Part shown: piece by piece, positions 1 through 11,315 of the stretch
Layout of the letters: the number at the start of each line of letters is the position of its first letter
How positions within the stretch are numbered: the stretch's first letter is position 1
Assembly: GCA_037576215.1 (NCBI GenBank)
Contig: JBANDB010000021.1
Span: 806,001-870,000 of the forward strand
DNA length: 64,000 bases
Reading direction: 5' to 3'
Source of the DNA: Armillaria gallica
Lineage: Eukaryota; Basidiomycota; Agaricomycetes; Agaricales; Physalacriaceae
Made by a program: the position numbers and the translations under genes
The notes under the pieces: generated by a model
The model's input: only the letters and a program-made list of their open reading frames with translations
Told to the model about the DNA's origin: nothing
Databases searched by the model: none

Positions 1-1329
1 GAAATCCCGGACCCACGCAGGAAACTTTGATCCAACGAGGGCAAACGATGCAGGTGAACCGCAGTGTAGTCTGATTTTCCATATCTCTTTGTCTGGCTCT
101 GGATTCGATTCAATAACAACGAAAGCGCCGCTAACATGGGGTCCTATAAGGGGTGATTAAGATAAACAAATGACTGCCAAGATTACAACGAACTTTTATC
201 TTCAGCCGCATCTCTGAAATGATTCGTTTCGCGTCTGTTGAAGAACTGCCCATTCAACCTAGACTCGTACAGTGAGGAAAGAGTAGATGTACAACAATGA
301 TAGCGACGAACCCTGCCTTCCCACCAATACCCACCCATCCAAGACTCCAACTCCGACTTTGTGTTACATTGCCACTGGAGTACTTGGTGATAGTCAGTGA
401 AGAAAGTATTCGCATGGTGGATGGCAGCGAAGGCAAGGGCTTCCGGTTGGCATCAATCCAGGCATGGCCCATGGGTCCACTGTCGTTGTCGTCATTGCAG
501 TGGTTGATCATCATGGTTGACAAGGACAAGGACAAGGACATGAAATGGATGTGACGTCATATGTACGTGCCTCGTGCTTGAATTATTATTAAATAGATAA
601 ATAAATAACAACTTTATCATTCTTCGAGAGAACCTAGAGAGAACCTTCAACCTTCAATGCTGCAAGAAAAAATTGGTACCGTCTGGACTTCTGTTTCATA
701 CTTCCGTTTACTTATATGAAAAGTTATAGATTCATGTTTTGCGAGACGGAGTCCTCAATCCACGTATCTCTTTTTTCTCTTAGCATACCCAATGCATATC
801 TGACTTCAAACTCATACATGTGTTGCTAAACGCCGAACTATCATCGAGTCAGATCTTTTGCCACCATACAGTATAAAACCCTCTAAATATTTCCATGTCC
901 TTGCAGTCTAATTCCCTGTCATAGAGCATCAATTATCGAATATATCAAGCCTCAATACTGTCAATCTTTAGGAGATGCCTTGCTAAACTGAACCCTCCGG
1001 CCGGAAAATGACATACATATTCAAGCCAGTCTAACAATTGACATCCTAACATTTCTTATGGTTTCCTCCACAATGAGGCCAGTGCCACCGAGGACATATT
1101 CTGCTCTGCGGGAGGGTTAGTTGGCCCTTCCCGTCGTTTGGTTCTGTTATACGGAATCCTGACAGAGCTACCAAGCTTACCGGTGTCATACCCAGCGACA
1201 TTGAGAACTTACAACCCTCTCCTCGGTGCGTCATCACGAGCCCTCATCATCCTCCTCATCTGCTGAGTGCTATATGTAGATCACTATCATACCTGGGGCA
1301 AGGGGGTGGTGGAGATAAAATCCCGGACA

Positions 1330-1353
1330 GGGGGGGGGGGAGGGGGGGAGGGG
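1330..1353 (+). repeat. Poly-G tract
   Basis: Run of G broken by single A residues. It is followed within a few bases by CTGACCTTAAATGCGA, which nearly matches the sequence after the second tract at 1,592-1,615. Confidence 0.8.
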
Positions 1354-1591
1354 TCCTGACCTTAAATGCGATACCAAATTACCTTATATAGCACTATTAT
1401 ACGGCCTAGTGAGGCAAAGAGAGATGGTTCCATCGCAATAGGATTTCTTCTGAGCTTGTTAAAGCATCCAACACACTTTATATTCCTTTTTCGTGTTATA
1501 GTGAGTCACGGCAACCCGGCCAGCAACCATATTGTGCTGACATATCATTACTAAGCCGTCCATATATGGTCATATTACTACTGTATATGGC

Positions 1592-1615
1592 AGGAGGGAG
1601 AGGGAGGGGGGGGGG
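1592..1615 (+). repeat. Poly-G tract
   Basis: Second G-rich tract of the same form, followed by CTGACCTTAAACGCGA. The shared downstream sequence suggests two copies of one short repeat about 260 bp apart, rather than two chance homopolymers. Confidence 0.75.
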
Positions 1616-2575
1616 TCTACCTGACCTTAAACGCGAAAATGTACGTCATGGGCGCAATTTTATTTCCGCCACCCCCTTGACCTGGGGTTTCAGAAAGACT
1701 ACAAAATTCTCCGAGTGTGGGGAAGAACTTGCTGTTTTCTATCCTGTGTAGCTTCCGAGCCAATTATCGTAGTAACGGACCTAGGTGATCAGGTTTTCGC
1801 AGAAAGCACCTTCACTGGCCGGAACCTGATCATTACGTGTTAGTTCCAATCCATATGTTAGTGACAACACCCTTCGCACCTGTAGAGCCATCATTCGTGG
1901 CTGGCCTAAGACGTATATGTTCTCTTTCACCCGCATGTATAGTTGCGGTTACTTCCTAGGCTGCAACTGATCACGAAGAACACGGAAGATTCGTCAATAT
2001 TGTCTGAGGGTGTAGAATTTCGGCGCTGTAAGTTTTCAAACCTCCAGAGAGTCATGGGATCATATACATATCTGGTTCACAGTTTCCGTAGGCAAGAACG
2101 TGCATTGCACGTCCCGGTTTCGATGGTGCCACGCCACATTCAATTGACAGGCGCTTGTTTGGAGTCACTTTTGAGCACACTGGTCCAGGAACTCCGGATG
2201 TCATCCAAGGGCATGTGCGTCGTTTGTTTCGCCCTTGCATATTGTAAAATATTGATGATTCACATTCCGCAGGTACCTATTCGGCATCATATTTGCGGTC
2301 ATGAATATTCTTTGAGTACTGATTTCCACAGTTTGATGACGCGGTAGTACGCGTTGATATCTCAACGGTTTGTCTGCCAAGAATTATCTCGAGGAAGGAA
2401 ACCAGGTGTGGCTGTTGTGGTTGACACAATCTAATTTTGAATGGCGATTTGTATAGGAAAAGCTACTAAGGACCTATCGAGACTGTAGCGGCAGTAGTGG
2501 ATAAATGCTGTGTGACCTATAACAGGCTCACTGAAATGTACGAATTTACGAAGACACATGGACCAACACCTGGCC

Positions 2576-2583
2576 TATATAAG
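2576..2583 (+). promoter_or_regulatory. TATA box of the former DyP gene
   Basis: TATATAAG lies about 58 bp upstream of the first recognisable DyP exon and 45 bp upstream of an ATG (2,622) that is followed almost at once by a stop. This placement fits a remnant core promoter. Confidence 0.45.
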
Positions 2584-2639
2584 CGCGTCTAGGGCATCAG
2601 TCATCGACACATCTACCTGTCATGGATACTTAGGAAGAC

Positions 2640-2820
2640 AGAGACCTGCCTGTTCTTCCAGATCATGAATGTCCCTTTATTCAGGGCTCACCTCAAGCTA
2701 TTCACCCCCCTTGTGAAGACAACTGCGCAAGTCGCCGCTGATCGCAAGACCTTGTTGAATAGCTTGAGGTGAGCCCTAAATAAAGGGACATTCATGATCT
2801 GGAAGAACAGGCAGGTCTCT
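2640..2820. repeat. 65-bp inverted repeat at the hAT/DyP junction
   Basis: Left arm 2,640-2,704 and right arm 2,756-2,820 are reverse complements with one mismatch in 65 bp, separated by 51 bp. The left arm is DyP coding sequence in the correct frame. The right arm is an inverted copy lying exactly between the DyP exon and the C-terminal end of the hAT transposase. It can fold into a long hairpin. Confidence 0.95.
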
Positions 2821-5499
2821 CCCTTCTTCAATTGCATCCACATAGCGTGGTACAGCCAATAGCTGCTGAACTCGCTCTAAGGCATGGTTTTGACGCTTTT
2901 CTCATGACTCAGCAAGCCCGTTTGAGATGTGTTCCTTCCGAATACTGGCACCAATCTATTCTTCAGGTGAGCTTTCATGAACAAACAATATCTTTGAGTG
3001 CTCACTGCGGACATCCCCTGCAGCTGTTCCAAGCCTAGTCTGTTCCGTAAGCGTGTTTCCTTGATCTTGAAATCGGAGAAATCATGCTCGTTTCCAGCAG
3101 AGTTTACCGACATTTCCAGCAAAAGGACAGTGAAATCCACCAGTTCCGCAGTCTCGGGCGTTCCTCGAAGTTGTTCCCATACGAGTATAGGGTTGTTACC
3201 CTGGTGTGGTTGTTATCATTTGCGTGGTTTAGTAGAAGAAAAAGGACGGTACGTGAGTCTTTTCAAATTGGGCCTTGTTTTTCTCCCACTGAGCGAAGAC
3301 GCCAGTCCCTTGCATGTACCGCAAGAAGGCCTCCAACATCTCCTTCTCTTTTGCAAGCTTCGAAGCTGGCCAATTTCTCTCTTCTTCGGTCATAGTATCA
3401 GCATTTGGTGGCGGACGAGACTTGACACGGTTCCAAAGCTACAATCAAAATGGTGAGTGTCAGCTTTTCGAAAGTGAAAACCATCTTACGGCGATAATGT
3501 CTGTGTTCAGCATGAACACGTTTGCTCCGGCCTTATCCCCAAAGCGATCAGTCCATTCATAGGGATTCAGTATCAATGCGAAGATGTACATGGGTTGATC
3601 CATGGCAGCCCACCGCTTCTCAATACGCTTGCTCATCCAGGTTGCAATTGTCCTATCCGGATGATGTTCAAAGTGAAGGTATATCCTGCGAAGGTGGGTA
3701 CAACTTGGTCCGGACGTGTTTTGTCGCTCTGATTTATATTTGTGCCATAACAGATGGGCTCGATATCATCAGCTACCTGCTCCAATAATGTCCAGAACTC
3801 CGCACTGTCAATTATTTTGCAGTGGTCTTTGGCTGATTTGGCGAGCTTATCTCGTTTTCTGCGGTCCTATTCAGCCCCAACTTGCGCGTCAACGATTTCC
3901 TCCTCACCAATAGCAACAGCGTACCGAAGGGATGGCTTCAAGATGATAAGGTGGTTGAAGGAGAGAGAATGAGTCGACCATCGTGTCAGATTTGCGACGA
4001 AGTATGCCCAAACTTTCCCATTGTTCTTGAACTCCTGCGCCCTATCGAAGATTGATTTGACTCTCTGATGTCCAAGGATCCATCCAGTCAAATCTGTTGC
4101 CTGCTCTGCGATTGTCGCCCCGATTTCACTCTCCTTGAAATAGTCACCAAGAATAAGCTGGAACTATCGGATAGTAATACGGTATTAGCTTTCCCCGTTA
4201 TCACTTAGATTTACTGAAATCTTACCTGATGCGAGGAACAAGGTGGCGTGAATATCCATGGACGCTTTGTCGACAACAGATCTCGACCACGCTGGCTGCC
4301 ATCATCGCCATCAGTAACCATGTCGACTGGAATGCATCTGTACACTCTTTCTGCACGATCAATCATTTCCTCAAAAGCTGTGCACATGGATTCTCCATCC
4401 TTCTTACTCGCAGTGGTATTTTGAAAATCAATAAGGTAAGCCTTCGAAGAAGATTAGCCAGTTGCGCCCAGTTTTCCTCGTTTAACTCACGGTTCCATTG
4501 ACAGACACATCAACCCCGGTGACAGAATTCTTAGAGTTGTCTTTCCAACCATCCGACCTAGCATTTATTCTTTGTGAGTCATTATGGCATGAATAAATGC
4601 TATCACTTACGAGATGGATACATATTTACCCTTCATCTCCTCCTTCAGTTCCTCCTGAACCCGGTCATATTCTCGATCAAGGAGACGCCCAGCAAGGGCT
4701 TTCCTGGACGGAATCACGCTGTCTGCGCGACTGTGAAACATCAAGAGGAGCTTGATGATCTCTGGATCTTCAACCCATCAGTATGGAAGATTGGCAGAGA
4801 TGGTGGCACGGCAGAACTGTCGGTGAATTTCTTCTTTTTGCTCGTCTGTGAAGGGTATGTCGATCCCTCGATAAACTTCGAATTCTGACTGCTTCATTGC
4901 TTTTTTGATGTTCATGAAGAGGTGCCACTTTTTAGTGGGCCAAGTACTGCCATCTGCTGACTCGTCATCCGCATCACTATCATCCGCCTTCTGGTTCTTC
5001 TGTAAGTTCCGATCCTGCTTAGCCGCTGCTTTTCCTTCTACTGACGCATTGTTACATTTGAGGAGGTGCGTGCGCAAAGCGGAGCATTCACCATGGAGAT
5101 GTCCAATGGTAGTGTATGCTGCAGGTAATGAGAGGCTACTTCCCTCAGATAGCATTAAGGTTGTACCTGATATAAACCAGTCTTCCTCATGAAATTGTAA
5201 TACATTCTTGGGCATAATTTCATTGTTCACAGTAAGAGGATGATGAGTATTCAGACACCCGTAACAGTAGGCCTTATAATGATGCTGATTCTGCTTGACT
5301 GAGCTCTTGTAAAAGAATTTCCATAGAGGACCGGAGGTGTTCGGAAGCAGATTGAAAGACTTGCATTCTTCAATCAGATCACATGATCATGTTAAGTCTT
5401 AATTAAGATAGCGAACTTCGGTGACGGCTAATTAAGGCTTTTATTAAGGCCTAATCAAGGGCATCCTTAATCAAGCCTTCACCCTTAAGGTCAACACTG
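2821..5499 (-). mobile_element. hAT-like DNA transposon with decayed transposase
   Basis: Transposase read on the minus strand from about 5,360 to 2,823. N-terminal BED-like zinc finger: KAYCYGC near 5,265, then HLLKC near 5,060. The middle has a DUF659-like region (GWKDNSKNSVTGVDVSVNGT near 4,530; FQLILGDYF near 4,150) and the RNase H-fold stretch DDIEPICYGTNINQSD near 3,740. A hAT dimerisation-type end follows: NEHDFSDFKIKETRLRNRLG near 3,050, then LLAVPRY near 2,850. Several short introns (for example 3,450-3,490) are visible. Breaks: in-frame TGA at 4,778-4,780 (family comparison suggests an Arg CGA codon), in-frame TAG at 3,867-3,869 and a frameshift near 3,670. The right end, read outward-in, is CAGTGTTGACCTTAAG, hAT-like, and meets DyP exon sequence exactly at 5,499/5,500. 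The left TIR is missing, replaced by the inverted DyP copy. Non-autonomous today. Confidence 0.85.
5483..5499 (-). repeat. Right terminal sequence of the hAT-like element
   Basis: On the minus strand the element begins CAGTGTTGACCTTAAGG. The next plus-strand bases, CCCCAGGGCGAG, are DyP codons Pro-Gln-Gly-Glu, so the boundary is fixed to the base. No matching left TIR or target duplication survives. Confidence 0.65.
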
Positions 5500-7104
5500 C
5501 CCCAGGGCGAGAAACTCACTCTTATCCCCATGGTTGGTGTCAACATCGCCTTCTCGCGCTTTGGCATTGATAAGGTATGAAATCTCTCTCCACAGTGAAT
5601 AAATTAGGATGTTAATACGTTCCACACAGCTCGGCATCAACGATGCTGATGCGCTTAATGACTCTGCCATCAAGACCGGCCAGCTGAAAGACGCTGCTGT
5701 AAACCTTGGAGACAAACTCGGAGATGACTCTTCCAGACTGGGAGCCGGCGTTCGAGAAGATCGATGCAGTCATCCTCGTCGCCGGGGACAGCCATCTTAC
5801 TGTCAGCAACAAACTGCTGGAGATCCGAGCTCTTTTCGGCCTCGCCATCCATGAAGTCACTCATATCCAAGGGGATGTCAGGCCAGGGGCGGTATCAGCG
5901 CACGAGCAGTGAGTTTCCTCCGATGCTACTTCTCCTGCCACACATCTTATGTGGTAATTGCTAGCTTTGGGTTCCTTGACGGTGTATCAAACCCATCCGT
6001 CATTGGATTTGATAAAGATCCTCCTCCGGGACCGGAACCTGTAAGGGCAGGTGCTTTGCTTGCCTGAGACCTTGCAGATCCGAGGGCGGCAACTAGGGCG
6101 GCCTGGGCAAAGGATGGGAGCTTCCTAGTCTTCCGGTACCTATTCCAGCTTGTGCCCGAGTTCGATGATTTCTTGAAGAAGTATCCTATTATTGCCCCCG
6201 GGCTTTCACCTGAGGATGGTAGTGAACTGAAGGGCGCGAGGATGGTCGGAAGGTGGAAGAGCGGCGAGTCGACGTTTCCTTCTCCTTCTTTTGAATGATA
6301 TCTTATTGTATCTTTGCTAGGTGCACCCATCGGTACGTCAAAGCAGGTCGTTTGAATCCTTCGTATTCTCAAGTACTATCTGTAGATATCACGCCACTCA
6401 AAGATGATCCCGAACTTGCTGCCGATCCTCTGAGGTATGTAATCTTCTATTCATCTGTACCCTTTACTGTGCTCACTCCGTGTCAGGAACAACGACCCCC
6501 GTTTCCAAGGGGAGCGAGACGACCAGTCTCGGTGCCTATTTGCTGCTCATATTTGCAAGACCCTGCCTCGCGCAGACCTCGAAGACGCGGACCCTCCAAT
6601 GTCTCTTGAGAATAGGCGAATCCTCTATCGCGGCATTAAAGTTTGGACCCGAGGTCACGAAAAGCGAGGAAGAAGAAGGGAAGACGTAGCATGGACGAGG
6701 TCTTCTCTTTATATGCTATCAGAGCAGTATCGTCGATGCTTTCCAGTTCCTTCAGCATAGTATGTGCGCTGATACTCAACGATGGAACTAGACTTATTTT
6801 GATGTGCATAGGCTGGGCTAATAATGTCACCTTCCCGCCCTTTGAGCAAACACCTGCTACGCCTGGTTACGGCTATTTATCGCTATCTTAGATGATCCTG
6901 CAGTACTAATTGATGCCTTCCGTAGATTCGATCCTATCATCGGACAGGCTGGGAACGGAGGGATTAGAATGTTGTCGGGAACTGATCCTGCTGATCCCAA
7001 TGTCGAGCTTACCTTGACAGAGGAGTTTGTTGTTCCTCGTGGCGGTGAATACTTCTTCACGCCTTCAATCAAGAGTTTGAAAGAGACCTTTGCAAAGGTT
7101 TGAG

Positions 7105-8066
7105 GTGACTTATCTCATTTCCTCCGTATTATTTAAGTATTAGATTTTTCTGGACTGTGTACAATAACAAACTATCTGTACAAACAGTGGCCGTTGGGTA
7201 TTCCACCGACCGAACGAGGTGATTGACAAAGTCAGGGTGTACAGTACCTTCAGACACGTTTATGTCGGTGAAACCTTCGGCGATATCACACTATTCAACG
7301 TATGAAATGATCGAGTCAACGCGTATTTCGTGGTCGATCCTTCGATGGGCTATCCCGGGTATGACTATCCGTAAATTGGACCCTTGCTTGCATATGTTCG
7401 GCTTTGTTACTACTTTATTGGGAGACGCACCTACCACGGAACGGACAGAGGGATCCTTTCTACCTTCTTCCCTCCAAGGTTAAACATTCGCACCGACGAC
7501 TTTCCTGACAGCTTTGTTTGTTACTATCATCTGCCCATCAGCATGGAGAAAATGACAATGCTATGATTGCTAAATCCGACGTCCATTTTAGCGAAGGAGA
7601 ACTTCTCAGGACCTGCAAGAAGTACTCGGTTGCTTGCAGTGGGAATGGACTCAAGTAAAACATTGCCCTGTCCTCAAACGCACGCGCCATTCCCGGTTCC
7701 TGGTTCAGAAAATAGGTACAGAGAGACGTCGCGTCTACAATGCGCCTGTCTTCTGTCCTGGTATCCGTGCTTTACATCAGCCCCACAACCCCCACCCTTT
7801 TACTAAAAGAGCTCTCCTTGAAAATCACATCGGAATACCTTTCGACTACCCGCAGCATCGTCTGACTTTATGTCGTTCATCTACATCCGATAGTAGCTCA
7901 TATCATAACGTCTTCCAAGTTCCTACTTTGATATACTTATTGCTACCTTTCTCGCAGGCGCTTGTAACCGTTTTTGTCCAACCTCTGTCTCAGTCCTAGT
8001 GACTCAATTTGTCACATGTCTCAGAGTCGGCTGACTTGGAATTCGACCACCTTGACCATCAACAGC
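7105..8066 (+). other. Intergenic stretch containing dispersed repeat R1 (copy 1)
   Basis: Positions about 7,270-7,590 match about 16,490-16,785 at many points, for example the shared run CATCTGCCCATCAGCATGGA and the preceding GTATGAAA...GGTCGATCCTT segment. Both copies can be read as an exon RH.Y.G ending at GTATGA, then a decayed downstream exon, so R1 may be the remains of an unidentified gene. No complete frame survives. The rest up to 8,066 shows only short frames with no recognised family. Confidence 0.5.
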
Positions 8067-8732
8067 ATGCCCAAAGCTTCAACGAAACTCGCCGATCCAG
8101 ATGGGACAGAAGACATCGTAAGTCAGGACTCAGAATTAAACGTCTTCACTCGTCTCATTTCTCTCTAGCTACGCAGCGAAGCAACAAAGAGGTACAAAGT
8201 CAAGGCCGTCGACCTAGACACAATTCGCCCTGTTCGCAAGGAGAGGGGGGAAAAGAATGTGGTTGTGAGGTATTATAACACGGGGGAGGTCGAAGCCCTG
8301 GAACAGCAATTGAAGCAGACAAAGGTGTCAAAGAAGACCGTGAAAAAGAAAGGGGAAAAGATATCTGCTGGAACGGAACTCGGAGACTCGGTCCAGGCGT
8401 CCATCTCAACACCATCGCTGCCTGGAACCTCGAAGGGGAAAATGAAGGACGACTCGAATGAGGCTCCAAGTCGAGGGAAGAAGAACGACAAGTCCCCAGC
8501 GAATCAAAAGTCTAAAGACGACGGCGTTGTCTCTGAAAAGGTTCCTTCATCTTCCAAGCCTAAGAAATCGCCTGTCAGGAGGAATTATGATTACGATGAG
8601 GATTTGATCGAAGACGGTACGTTTGACGGAATGGCCAGCGACGATGCTGCAGCGCTGTGTGAGTACTTCGTCTTGCTTAACTGTATGTTTTTGACTCAAG
8701 CTTCGGTTTCAGTGGCTAGGTTGTTGAGATAA
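8067..8732 (+). CDS. Small XPA_C-like, lysine-rich protein (copy A)
   Basis: Three exons, 8,067-8,117, 8,169-8,658 and 8,713-8,732, give a 186-residue protein beginning MPKASTKLADPDGTEDI. Introns use GTAAGT...CTAG and GTGAGT...CAG. Residues about 18-65 (LRSEATKRYKV..VDLDTIRPV...VVRYYNTGEVEALEQ) resemble the C-terminal DNA-binding region of XPA as seen in fungal XPA_C-like proteins, with the T(K)xxYxxxxxDL pattern and the following YxxxEVEAL helix; this is a weak, motif-level resemblance. The rest is low-complexity: Lys/Ser-rich, then an acidic tail NYDYDEDLIEDGTFDG. The copy at 23,540-24,212 keeps the same exons and the same C-terminal end, so both are probably coding. The start follows from paralogue agreement. 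Function unknown; a nuclear DNA-associated role is only inferred. Confidence 0.7.
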
Positions 8733-9063
8733 TGACGGAAACGCGTGTGAGCTTCGTGGATCCTGTATTCTTCTCCTTTCTGCATATATGATTGTCTGAC
8801 ACACTGTTCCCGGGTGTACTGAGGAAGGGAATCGTGCAAGAAGTAGTACTATGCTTGACTCTTGATACACTGCAGGGCGCGAAACTGATGATCGGCAGGA
8901 CACGGCCCGAGAAAAGGCTATCCGACTAGGATTGCGGTATTGTCCATACGGCACTCGATCTAGATGGTCGTTCATGCTATTACACCTATCATCATTGTGA
9001 CGCTTCCTGAGGGTCACAGGCCAATTCCTGAGCTGAGGTTGACGCCGACAAGATATTCGCACA

Positions 9064-10080
9064 ATGTGTCCGAGACTTGCGCTTAATCTCTCCATGACGC
9101 ATAGCTCAAAAGAGATTCCCAAAGCGGCTCATAGTTCCCATTTCTGTCTAGTTCTGATGGACACAGAGATCCTCCCTTTCAACTACGCCACAGGGATATC
9201 GGTAACGGAGCTTGTCCTCATCAAGACCCGCTTCTTCGACCAGATTTTGGAGGTCGACAGGCGGATAAATCTCGAACGATCCGTCCGAGAGCGGTGTACT
9301 GCGCTTTGTTGACAGAGAGAGTACAACGCTCGGATGAATAGGGATGCGTGAAGGGGAATTGAGGATATGATAGTGCGCCATGTCATGGAGATCGCCCTGA
9401 AAATGCCGACGATCCTCCAGGGAAATAGCCATGCTCAGAAGAAAGAGTAACATGCTCTCCGAATACAGCATCACATTAAATATTTTCTGAGAGTCATGTT
9501 TGCCGAACGTCCTTGTGGGTGATGCCGCGTCAATCTCGTTCACCTACATCATTTGATTAGCCTCCAGAAATATCCACGAGCTTCCTAGAAATCATACCAT
9601 GTAGGTGCTCGGTTGCGAGGTGGTACTTCATCCTGAGACGGGGCGGAGCAAATAGTGATGAGATTAATAGTTAGAGACATCGTCTCTACTGCGATGATCA
9701 CTAAGTTGTTTCTCTCAGCGGAAATATATTCCAGTCGATAGGTTGATGAAGGTGGATCCGCAACGTTCATGGTACATTGGTGATCATGACAGGCAGTCTT
9801 CCCCAGCCGTAACTCTGGAAGCCGTTATATATATATATATATTGACGATCTTCGTTGGTCGCATACATCCGTCGAAATGGCGACGTGTCGAAGAGCTCTT
9901 GTCGGGGAAGGTAATTCGAAGGTGAAAAGTGATATCGAATACAATGAGTACGCTGAAGACAAAGTTGTACGTGTTAGAGGTCCGGCATTTCTTGTATCGG
10001 GTCGGAGTTAGGATGCTGGTTACGACACAGTCGCGGGTGGACGCGGTGGACCGGGCGATGGTTGTCGTCAAGGGTGTAGT
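9064..10080. pseudogene. Unidentified decayed gene U, copy A
   Basis: A 131-residue open frame on the minus strand (9,148-9,543) contains STPLSDGSFEIYPPVDLQ; further short open pieces lie at 9,585-9,770 and 9,784-10,071. Homologous sequence occurs at 24,600-25,640 (same orientation, frameshifted) and 55,960-56,600 (opposite orientation). In the 56-kb copy the longest frame is on the other strand, and the corresponding plus frame here (9,064-9,312, ILEVDRRINLERS) also matches it. The coding strand is therefore unresolved. Hydrophobic stretches in the minus frame (ESMLLFLLSMAISL) would fit a membrane segment. I do not recognise the family. Confidence 0.4.
9827..9842. repeat. (TA)n microsatellite
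   Basis: Run of alternating T and A, about eight units, inside decayed gene U copy A. Absent from copy B. Confidence 0.8.
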
Positions 10081-10292
10081 GACGGTAGAGCGATGATCAT
10101 CGCACTACTATTACATTGACCGCCCATAAAAAATCACAAGGCATTAGAGCGCGACAATCATTGGAATCATAGCAGTCTTCTGCCCTTTCAAGCAATTGAT
10201 CACGCCCGTGAGAGGGAGAAAAATCTTTCGTGCATGATTCTACGGAGAAGACAACTGGTAGTATAGTACAACAGCATAAGAACTGGCAACTG

Positions 10293-11315
10293 TTACCACT
10301 TCTCATGCGCGGGACGCACTAGAAGGTCTCACGTATCAGCGATGTATTGAACTGAAGGCGTAAGAGAGACTCACAGTCCAATTCCCACGTCCAGGCTGAA
10401 CGAGGTTGCTTGATGAGGTGCAAGTAAGTCTAGGGATGAGGATCAGCACCACGCCCAGCAGTGACGAAGAACGAACGTACCTCTGCTATCCCGTCTGGAG
10501 ACAGCCTAACATCCTCATCCTGTTCCCACTCTGCATCGTTACGACGCTCGCGGGCTGACTTCGTCAAGATACCACCATCAATGATAGCCTATCATGCACG
10601 GTCAGTAGCCAGAAAAGAACGCTTAAAGGAGGGACTCACGTGGGACACATGGATGTTCTGCTTTCCAAACTCTTTCGCCAGACTCTGGGACAACGCCCTC
10701 AACGCGTGCTTTCCAGCTGAGAATGCACTGGTCGTGACGTTCCCTCGAACACTTGCTGTGGCTCCCGTGAAGATCAGCGCCCCTCTCTTCCCCTTCTCGT
10801 CGACCTGGTTGGCCTGGAATGCCTGGATCACATTCTTCGAAAATGCGAACGCGCCTTCAAGGTTTGTCTGTGCGACACCTTGCACGTCCTCCAGAGTGAT
10901 ATCAAGGAACGGTTTCCAGACATCGTGTGTTGAATTGTAGAGGGCGACGCGGATGGGCTGGCCTTGGTAGTGAGCATGGATTCGGGCATAAGCACTATTA
11001 ACATCCGCGGTGCTGTAGGACGATATAGGGAACGGGGCGGCAGTCCCGCCGGCAGCGATGATCTCGTCCGAGAGGGTCTTGAGAGAGTCGGCACCACGCG
11101 CAACGAGGGCGATGGCATAGCCTTCTTCAGCAAAGAGACGACTAGAAACAGTCAGACAATCATAGTGGAGGAAGGAGTCCAGAAAACATACGCTGCTGCT
11201 GCGCCTGTACCAGAGCCCGAACCAAGACCTATAGCACGCCAAGCGTCAGCAATGCCGCCTGCTACCACTGCGAAGGACATTCACCTGCGATAACAGCTAC
11301 AGGTTTGTTTGCCAT
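10293..11315 (-). CDS. Short-chain dehydrogenase/reductase, atypical active site (SDR-A)
   Basis: The one intact member of the SDR family in the window. Six exons on the minus strand, 11,315-11,285, 11,228-11,192, 11,141-10,640, 10,588-10,481, 10,429-10,375 and 10,318-10,293, join in frame to 252 residues. Every intron is GT...AG and 50-57 nt. The Rossmann nucleotide-binding motif is GLGSGSGTG at residues 11-19. The usual NNAG is replaced by LYNST (90-94). The catalytic Ser is probably S153 (FTGATAS). The Tyr of YxxxK is replaced by Phe: FSAGK at 163-167. The C-terminus IIDGGIL...RSAWTWELDLRPAHEKW is typical of fungal SDRs of this group. It is cytosolic by absence of a signal peptide. NAD(P)-binding is supported; conventional oxidoreductase chemistry is doubtful without the Tyr. 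The start ATG is followed by ANKPVAVIAG, matched by SDR-B. Confidence 0.85.

Larger units (their letters stand above)
1..2560. other. Gene-poor left flank
   Basis: No gene is supportable here. Short frames exist on both strands (for example 254-554 and 1,943-2,347) but none shows a recognisable domain, a paralogue elsewhere in the window or a convincing intron pattern. A short tandem run of GACAAG units lies at 519-541, and two poly-G tracts are listed separately. The stretch 2,052-2,240 is open on both strands and was not assigned. Confidence 0.5.
2634..7104 (+). pseudogene. DyP-type dye-decolorizing peroxidase, transposon-disrupted pseudogene
   Basis: Remnant of a fungal DyP-type heme peroxidase, normally a secreted enzyme that oxidises dyes and aromatic compounds with H2O2. 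Left part at 2,634-2,755 reads TETCLFFQIMNVPLF and TTAQVAADRKTLL, typical of the family N-terminus. The gene resumes at 5,500 with PQGEKLTLIPMVGVNIAFS. Introns are recognisable at 5,575-5,629, 5,909-5,964, near 6,260-6,370, after 6,430, after 6,760 and near 6,860-6,925. The DyP hallmark FGFLDGVSNP (catalytic Asp) starts at 5,965, the proximal-His segment RCLFAAHICK lies near 6,525-6,560, and the end VVPRGGEYFF...FAKV closes with TGA at 7,102-7,104. Breaks: a 2.7 kb insertion after 2,755, a frameshift near 5,715, an in-frame TGA near 6,050, a frameshift near 6,643 and an in-frame TAG near 6,686. It cannot encode a full enzyme. Family assignment is firm; exact exon ends are inferred. Confidence 0.9.

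Noticed and set aside
254..554. Open frames on both strands at the left edge
   Set aside because: Neither translation resembles a known family; the plus frame ends in a GACAAG repeat.
2690..2830. Minus-strand reading of DyP N-terminus (KKGETCLFFQI) as a second peroxidase gene
   Set aside because: It is the inverted 65-bp arm; no other DyP sequence follows on that strand.
10461..11293. Plus-strand frames opposite SDR-A
   Set aside because: Shadow frames; the SDR motifs and splice sites lie on minus, and the same shadows recur opposite SDR-B.
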